Assembly: GCF_020529025.1 (NCBI RefSeq)
Contig: NZ_JACNMM010000006.1
Span: forward strand, 272,486-336,485
Length of the DNA stretch: 64,000 bases
Direction of reading: 5' to 3'
From: Oceaniglobus trochenteri
GTDB taxonomy: Bacteria > Pseudomonadota > Alphaproteobacteria > Rhodobacterales > Rhodobacteraceae
Shown here one piece after another: positions 60,219-64,000 of this stretch (its first letter is position 1; the number at the start of each line of letters is the position of its first letter). The notes beneath the pieces are model-generated. The model searched no databases and was not told the origin of the DNA. It saw nothing but the letters and a program-made list of their open reading frames with translations. The position numbers and the translations under genes are program-made.

Positions 60219-63200
60219 TTAGGCCATTCCGTTATCGTCGGAATTGAAGAGGCCCCCAAGCAGACCGCCGACCAGGCCATCGTCGCCAAGGACGCCGTCC
60301 GTCACGCCGCCGTCGAGCAAGCCGCCAACCAGGCCGTCGTCTCCGACGACACCGTCCAGCAGGCCATCGCCCAGCAGGCCGCCCACCAGACCGTCGTCGC
60401 CAAGGACACCGTCCGTCAGGCCACCGTCGAGCAAGCCGCCAACCAGGCCGTCATCTCCGACGACACCGTCCAGCAGGCCATCGCCCAGCAGACCGCCGAC
60501 CAGACCGTCGTCGCCAAGGACACCGTCCGTCACGCCACCGTCGAGCAAGCCGCCAACCAGGCCGTCTTCTCCGACGACACCGTCCAGCAGGCCATCGCCC
60601 AACAGACCGCCCACCAGACCGTCGTCGCCAAGGACACCGTCCGTCAGGCCACCGTCGAGCAAGCCGCCAACCAGGCCGTCATCTCCGACGACACCGTCCA
60701 GCAGGCCATCGCCCAGCAGACCGCCAACCAGACCGTCATCGCCAAGGACACCGTCCGTCAGGCCGCCGTCGAGTAGGCCGCCAACCAGGCCGTCGTCGCC
60801 AAGGACACCGTCCGTCAGGCCACCGTCGAGCAAGCCGCCAACCAGGCCGTCGTCTCCGACGACACCGTCCAGCAGGCCATCGCCCAGCAGACCGCCAACC
60901 AGGCCGTCTTCGCCAAGGACGCTGTCCGTCACGCCGCCGTCGAGCAGGCCGCCAACCAGGCCGTCATCGCCGACGACACCGTCCAGCAGGCCATCGCCCA
61001 GCAGACCGCCGACCAGACCGTCGTCGCCAAGGACGCCGTCCGTCACGCCGCCGTCGAGCAGGCCGCCAACCAGGCCGTCATCGCCGACGACACCGTCCAG
61101 CAGACCGCCGACCAAGCCGTCATCGCCAAGGACACCGTCCGTCAGGCCGCCGTCGAGCAAGCCGCCAACCAGGCCGTCGTCTCCGACGACACCGTCCAGC
61201 AGGCCATCGCCCAACAGACCGCCCACCAGACCGTCATCGCCAAGGACACCGTCCGTCAGGCCACCGTCGAGCAAGCCGCCAACCAGGCCGTCTTCTCCGA
61301 CGACACCGTCCAGCAGGCCATCGCCCAACAGACCGCCGACCAGGCCGTCATCCCCAAGGACACCGTCCAGAAGGCCGCCAGAGGCATCGGGATCCGAGGC
61401 GCCTTCGCCGATCGTACCCGTTCCGGTCAGATCACCCACCAATCCGTCCGCTCCGGTCACATCAGAGAGCGTCCCGTCGTTGCCAACCAGATCCCCCAGG
61501 AGACCGTCGGAACCCGTGATGTCCCCAAGCACACCGTCATTGCCGGTGATGTCCCCAAGAAGACCTTCGTCTCCGATAAGACCATCGGTGAGACCGACAT
61601 CGGGTGTGATCGTTCCGTCTCCCAGGACCGGCTGGCCCAGAAGATCTTCGGCCAGATCACCGATGGGCGATTCACTTCCGACCAGATCGCCCAAGAGCCC
61701 GTCGGACCCTGTGATGTCGCCGAGCAACCCGTCGTTGCCGGTGATGTCCCCAAGCAATCCGTCGTCTGCAAGGATCGGATCGAGCAGACCCTGGTCACCC
61801 ATGTCCGTACCATTGGTGGGGTCTGTTACATCGGTGCTGTCCGTACCATCGGTGCTGTCCGTCCCGTCGGTGCCGTCCGTCCCGTCGGTGCTGTCCGTCC
61901 CGTCGGTGCTGTCCGTCCCGTCGGTGCCGTCCGTCCCATCGGTGCTGTCCGTCCCGTCGGTGCCGTCCGTCCCATCGGTGCTGTCCGTCCCGTCGGTGCT
62001 GTCCGTACCATCGGTGCCGTCCGTTCCATCGGTGCCGTCCGTACCATCGGTACCGTCCGTCCCGTCGGTGCTGTCCGTTCCGTCGGTGCTGTCCGTACCA
62101 TCGGTGCCGTCCGTCCCATCGGTGCTGTCCGTCCCATCGGTGCTGTCCGTACCATCGGTGCCGTCCGTTCCGTCGGTGCCGTCCGTCCCATCGGTGCCGT
62201 CCGTCCCGTCGGTGCCGTCCGTCCCATCGGTGCCGTCCGTCCCGTCGGTGCCGTCCGTCCCGTCGGTGCTGTCCGTCCCGTCGGTGCTGTCCGTCCCATC
62301 GGTGCTGTCCGTTCCGTCGGTGCTGTCCGTACCATCGGTGCCGTCCGTACCATCGGTGCCGTCCGTCCCATCGGTGCTGTCCGTACCATCGGTGCCGTCC
62401 GTTCCGTCGGTGCCGTCCGTCCCGTCGGTGCTGTCCGTCCCGTCGGTACTGTCCGTCCCGTCGGTGCCGTCCGTCCCATCGGTGCTGTCCGTCCCGTCGG
62501 TGCCGTCCGTCCCATCGGTGCTGTCCGTCCCGTCGGTGCTGTCCGTCCCGTCGGTGCTGTCCGTACCGTCGGTGCTGTCCGTTCCGTCGGTGCTGTCCGT
62601 ACCATCGGTGCCGTCCGTTCCGTCGGTGCTGTCCGTTCCGTCGGTGCTGTCCGTACCATCGGTGCCGTCCGTCCCATCGGTGCCGTCCGTACCGTCGGTG
62701 CTGTCCGTACCATCGGTGCCGTCCGTTCCATCGGTGCCGTCCGTACCATCGGTACCGTCCGTCCCGTCGGTGCTGTCCGTTCCGTCGGTGCCGTCCGTCC
62801 CGTCGGTGCTGTCCGTCCCATCGGTGCTGTCCGTACCATCGGTGCCGTCAGTGCCGTCGGTGCTGTCCGTACCGTCGGTACCGTCCGTCCCGTCGGTGCT
62901 GTCCGTCCCGTCGGTGCCGTCCGTACCATCGGTGCTGTCCGTCCCGTCGGTACCGTCCGTCCCGTCGGTGCTGTCCGTCCCATCGGTGCCGTCCGTACCA
63001 TCGGTGCTGTCGGGATCACCACTGCTGCCACCGCTCATTGCCAGGCCAAGACCCCCGGCCCCGACAAGAGCAGCCATTGCGGCTTGTTGATCCTCCATCG
63101 ACAGGCCAAGGCCGCCTTCGCCGTCAAGTTCGCCGCGAATGCCGCTGTCCGTCGAATCGCCAAGGATCAGGCTGTGAAGCGAGCCGTTCTCGGCCGGTGT

Positions 63201-63347
63201 ATAGAAATCATTGATCAGGATACGGTCGCCATTCTTCAACTCGACGATCAACGTATCCCCTTGGCGGGAATAGCGGGCAATATCGCTCGAAACCGCATTA
63301 ATTCTGATGCCGATTGCGGGTCCAGCCTGGATCACCTTTTCTGACAT
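60219..63347 (-). CDS. BapA-prefix-like, highly repetitive acidic surface/secreted protein
   Basis: A 1042-aa protein in four parts. Residues ~3-75 form a BapA/Bap prefix-like N-terminal domain (IRINAVSSDIARYSRQGDTL, then NGDRILINDFY). A glycine-rich linker follows. Residues ~113-512 are a pure array of TDG and TDS triplets. Residues ~513-655 are irregular LLGDITGNDG-type sequence. Residues ~656-1035 are alternating 19-residue units (GDDGLVGGLLGDGLLDGVV and GDDGLVGGLLDGGLTDGVL). There is no signal peptide, so type I or similar secretion is likely, as for BapA-family adhesins. The Asp content suggests calcium binding, but no GGXGXD RTX nonapeptide is seen. Role inferred: biofilm or surface layer. 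Confidence 0.85.
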   Translation of the reverse strand: MSEKVIQAGPAIGIRINAVSSDIARYSRQGDTLIVELKNGDRILINDFYTPAENGSLHSLILGDSTDSGIRGELDGEGGLGLSMEDQQAAMAALVGAGGLGLAMSGGSSGDPDSTDGTDGTDGTDSTDGTDGTDGTDSTDGTDGTDGTDSTDGTDGTDGTDSTDGTDGTDGTDSTDGTDSTDGTDGTDGTDSTDGTDGTDGTDGTDGTDGTDGTDSTDGTDGTDGTDGTDGTDSTDGTDSTDGTDGTDGTDSTDGTDSTDGTDSTDGTDSTDGTDSTDGTDGTDGTDSTDGTDGTDGTDSTDGTDSTDGTDGTDGTDGTDGTDSTDGTDGTDGTDGTDGTDSTDGTDSTDGTDSTDGTDSTDGTDGTDGTDGTDGTDGTDGTDGTDGTDGTDGTDGTDGTDSTDGTDSTDGTDGTDGTDSTDGTDSTDGTDGTDGTDGTDGTDGTDGTDSTDGTDSTDGTDGTDGTDSTDGTDGTDGTDSTDGTDSTDGTDGTDGTDSTDGTDSTDVTDPTNGTDMGDQGLLDPILADDGLLGDITGNDGLLGDITGSDGLLGDLVGSESPIGDLAEDLLGQPVLGDGTITPDVGLTDGLIGDEGLLGDITGNDGVLGDITGSDGLLGDLVGNDGTLSDVTGADGLVGDLTGTGTIGEGASDPDASGGLLDGVLGDDGLVGGLLGDGLLDGVVGEDGLVGGLLDGGLTDGVLGDDGLVGGLLGDGLLDGVVGDDGLVGGLLDGGLTDGVLGDDGLVGGLLDGVVGDDGLVGGLLDGGVTDGVLGDDGLVGGLLGDGLLDGVVGDDGLVGGLLDGGVTDSVLGEDGLVGGLLGDGLLDGVVGDDGLVGGLLDGGLTDGVLGDDGLVGGLLDGGLTDGVLGDDGLVGGLLGDGLLDGVVGDDGLVGGLLDGGLTDGVLGDDGLVGGLLGDGLLDGVVGEDGLVGGLLDGGVTDGVLGDDGLVGGLLGDGLLDGVVGDDGLVGGLLDGGLTDGVLGDDGLVGGLLGDGLLDGVVGDDGLVGGLLDGGVTDGVLGDDGLVGGLLGGLFNSDDNGMA
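60243..61380 (-). repeat. 114-bp (38-aa) coding tandem repeat
   Basis: About ten copies of a 114-bp unit made of two related 57-bp halves, encoding GDDGLVGGLLGDGLLDGVV and GDDGLVGGLLDGGLTDGVL. Copies are nearly identical in DNA, with mostly synonymous changes and a few shorter copies (near 61080-61130 and 60720-60790), as expected from recent unequal crossing over or slippage. Confidence 0.88.
61813..63011 (-). repeat. 9-bp-period coding minisatellite encoding Thr-Asp-Gly/Ser
   Basis: Roughly 130 consecutive 9-bp units encode TDG or TDS. TDS is always followed by TDG in the copies read, giving an irregular mix of 18-, 27- and 36-bp higher-order units. The array is 1.2 kb and uses few synonymous codons. 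The only in-array changes are near its lower-coordinate end (TDV, TDP, TNG). Confidence 0.92.
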
Positions 63348-63396
63348 GGATTCTGTCCTCTCATGGCCTAGGAGCGCTCTGTGTGAAATATCGAAA

Positions 63397-63432
63397 GTCT
63401 GGTAGACAAACTTAAGTATGTACTAACCAGAC
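63397..63432. promoter_or_regulatory. inverted repeat upstream of the repeat-protein gene
   Basis: GTCTGGT (63397-63403) and ACCAGAC (63426-63432) are perfect 7-bp arms 22 bases apart, centred about 67 bases upstream of the start codon. A CGAAAG hexamer lies just outside the left arm and directly after the right arm (direct orientation). Could be a regulator site for this probably regulated surface protein. Only sequence symmetry supports it. Confidence 0.35.
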
Positions 63433-63681
63433 GAAAGGCTGCGAAGTCAACAAACTTTTGCAGTGAACGCCAATGAATGCCCAATCTGCTTTGCGACCTG
63501 GGATCGTGCACAAAATGGAAGCAATCTCATTGCGCGCGGGGATATCGGGATAACCTCAGGCACCGAAACTGGCGGCATATGCCAAAGCCCTGTTGCCTCT
63601 GCGCATCATAGAAATGGGCGCTGGCTTTCGACTGTCCGGAAAGACACAGGGCGCAGGGCGGCAGGGAATCAGGCGGAAAAC

Positions 63682-63709
63682 AAAAAATGCCCCGGTTTCC
63701 CGGGGCATT
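63682..63709 (-). terminator. intrinsic terminator of the right-edge repeat-protein gene
   Basis: AATGCCCCGG and CCGGGGCATT form a perfect 10-bp stem with a 4-base loop, followed on the minus strand by a T-run. It lies 43 bases after the stop codon of the gene at 63752. The clearest intrinsic terminator in the window outside the nas leader. Confidence 0.88.
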
Positions 63710-63751
63710 CTTCATTCTTTTCACGTTTGCCCTTAAAGCGCGGCAATCAGG

Positions 63752-64000
63752 TCAGATGTCGTCAGCAACAGCGTCAAGCCCGGCCAGAAGATTGCCAGTG
63801 CTCAGAGTGTCGAGAGCACTGTCGACCAGCCCACCTTCGCCCAGGATGGGATCCAGCAGGTCGTTCAGCGCACCGCCGGACCCGTCGCCGTCACCCAGCA
63901 GACCAGTGCCCAGCAGATCGCCGACAAGGCCGTCCTCACCCGTCACCTCGCCAAGGGCGCCGTCATTGCCTACGAGATCGCCAAGTGAGCCCTCGGAACC
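63752..64000 (-). CDS. second Gly/Leu/Asp-repeat protein, C-terminal end (cut by window edge)
   Basis: The last 82 residues are visible. They start GSEGSLGDLVGNDGALGEVT, pass through DGLVGDLLGTGLLGDGD, and end GNLLAGLDAVADDI. The motifs match the LLGDLVGNDG/LLGDITGNDG-type middle part of the protein at 60219-63347, so this is a paralogue in tandem. The reading frame stays open to the edge; the gene starts outside the window. Confidence 0.85.
   Translation of the reverse strand, partial: GSEGSLGDLVGNDGALGEVTGEDGLVGDLLGTGLLGDGDGSGGALNDLLDPILGEGGLVDSALDTLSTGNLLAGLDAVADDI

Larger units (their letters stand above)
63348..63751. other. 404-base region upstream of the repeat-protein gene
   Basis: Less GC-rich than the window average. 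It holds the promoter of the repeat-protein gene, an inverted repeat (63397-63432) and the terminator of the right-edge gene (63682-63709). A short frame around 63527-63724 lacks any support. Confidence 0.5.

Noticed and set aside
61813..63011. Repeat array considered as a CRISPR
   Set aside because: The period is 9 bp with no unique spacers, and the array is in frame with a coding sequence.
60244..63090. Long open frame on the + strand across the repeat gene (Pro-Ser-Val-rich)
   Set aside because: It is the antisense reading of a short-period coding repeat, which keeps other frames free of stops. It lacks a ribosome site and any domain, whereas the minus-strand frame starts with a recognisable BapA-prefix-like domain.

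Overview
The window is high-GC DNA from an alphaproteobacterium. The density of ABC, TRAP and tripartite tricarboxylate (TTT) importers, LacI-type regulators, Gfo/Idh/MocA oxidoreductases and a NasST-controlled nitrate assimilation operon suggests the Roseobacter/Rhodobacteraceae group. That placement rests on gene content and order only. No rRNA, tRNA, CRISPR array, transposase or phage gene was seen. Almost the whole window is catabolic and nutrient-uptake cargo.

Region 1 (1-19622). On the minus strand a near-continuous set runs from TRAP dctQ and dctM through a Gfo/Idh/MocA oxidoreductase, family I CoA-transferase, enoyl-CoA hydratase, aldehyde dehydrogenase and a sugar-type ABC importer (binding protein, two permeases, ATPase) to two GMC oxidoreductases, the second cut by the left edge. 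A LacI regulator (+), a 677-aa unassigned protein and dctP (-) lie upstream. Diverging from dctP are an acyl-CoA dehydrogenase and an SDR (+). AAACG-type palindromes in four upstream regions suggest one regulon. Together the enzymes could oxidise an alcohol to an aldehyde, an acid and an acyl-CoA, then carry out beta-oxidation-like steps.

Region 2 (19861-27554). A fused TctA-TctB permease, TctC, a cytosolic formylglycine-type sulfatase, an enolase-superfamily dehydratase/racemase, a LacI regulator and a DapA-like aldolase. Nearly identical 18-bp palindromes sit before tctA and in the divergent enolase/lacI gap. This looks like a self-contained pathway for a sulfated (sugar) acid and is the best candidate here for an undescribed system.

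Region 3 (27672-36591). An NTP_transf_8-type protein preceded by a nested dyad; a LacI-controlled ABC importer split into two divergent units with matching operators and two paralogous nucleoside hydrolases in which the usual active-site His looks like Trp; and a lone WGR-domain protein.

Region 4 (36713-50286). Nitrate/nitrite assimilation: nasT-nasS, a leader with an ANTAR-type hexaloop hairpin overlapping an intrinsic terminator, then nrtA-nrtB-nrtCD (fused)-nirB-nirD-nasA-trpD2-like-cysG. The cysG gene is cut short inside its methyltransferase domain.

Region 5 (50559-59884). An AraC regulator divergent from a Gfo/Idh/MocA oxidoreductase and an Opp/Dpp-type importer with fused ATPases, then a response regulator with a degenerate GGDEF-like output domain. 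Region 6 (60219-64000). A 1042-aa BapA-prefix-like protein made of a Thr-Asp-Gly/Ser array and a 38-aa Gly/Leu/Asp-rich repeat, and the C-terminal end of a related protein at the right edge.
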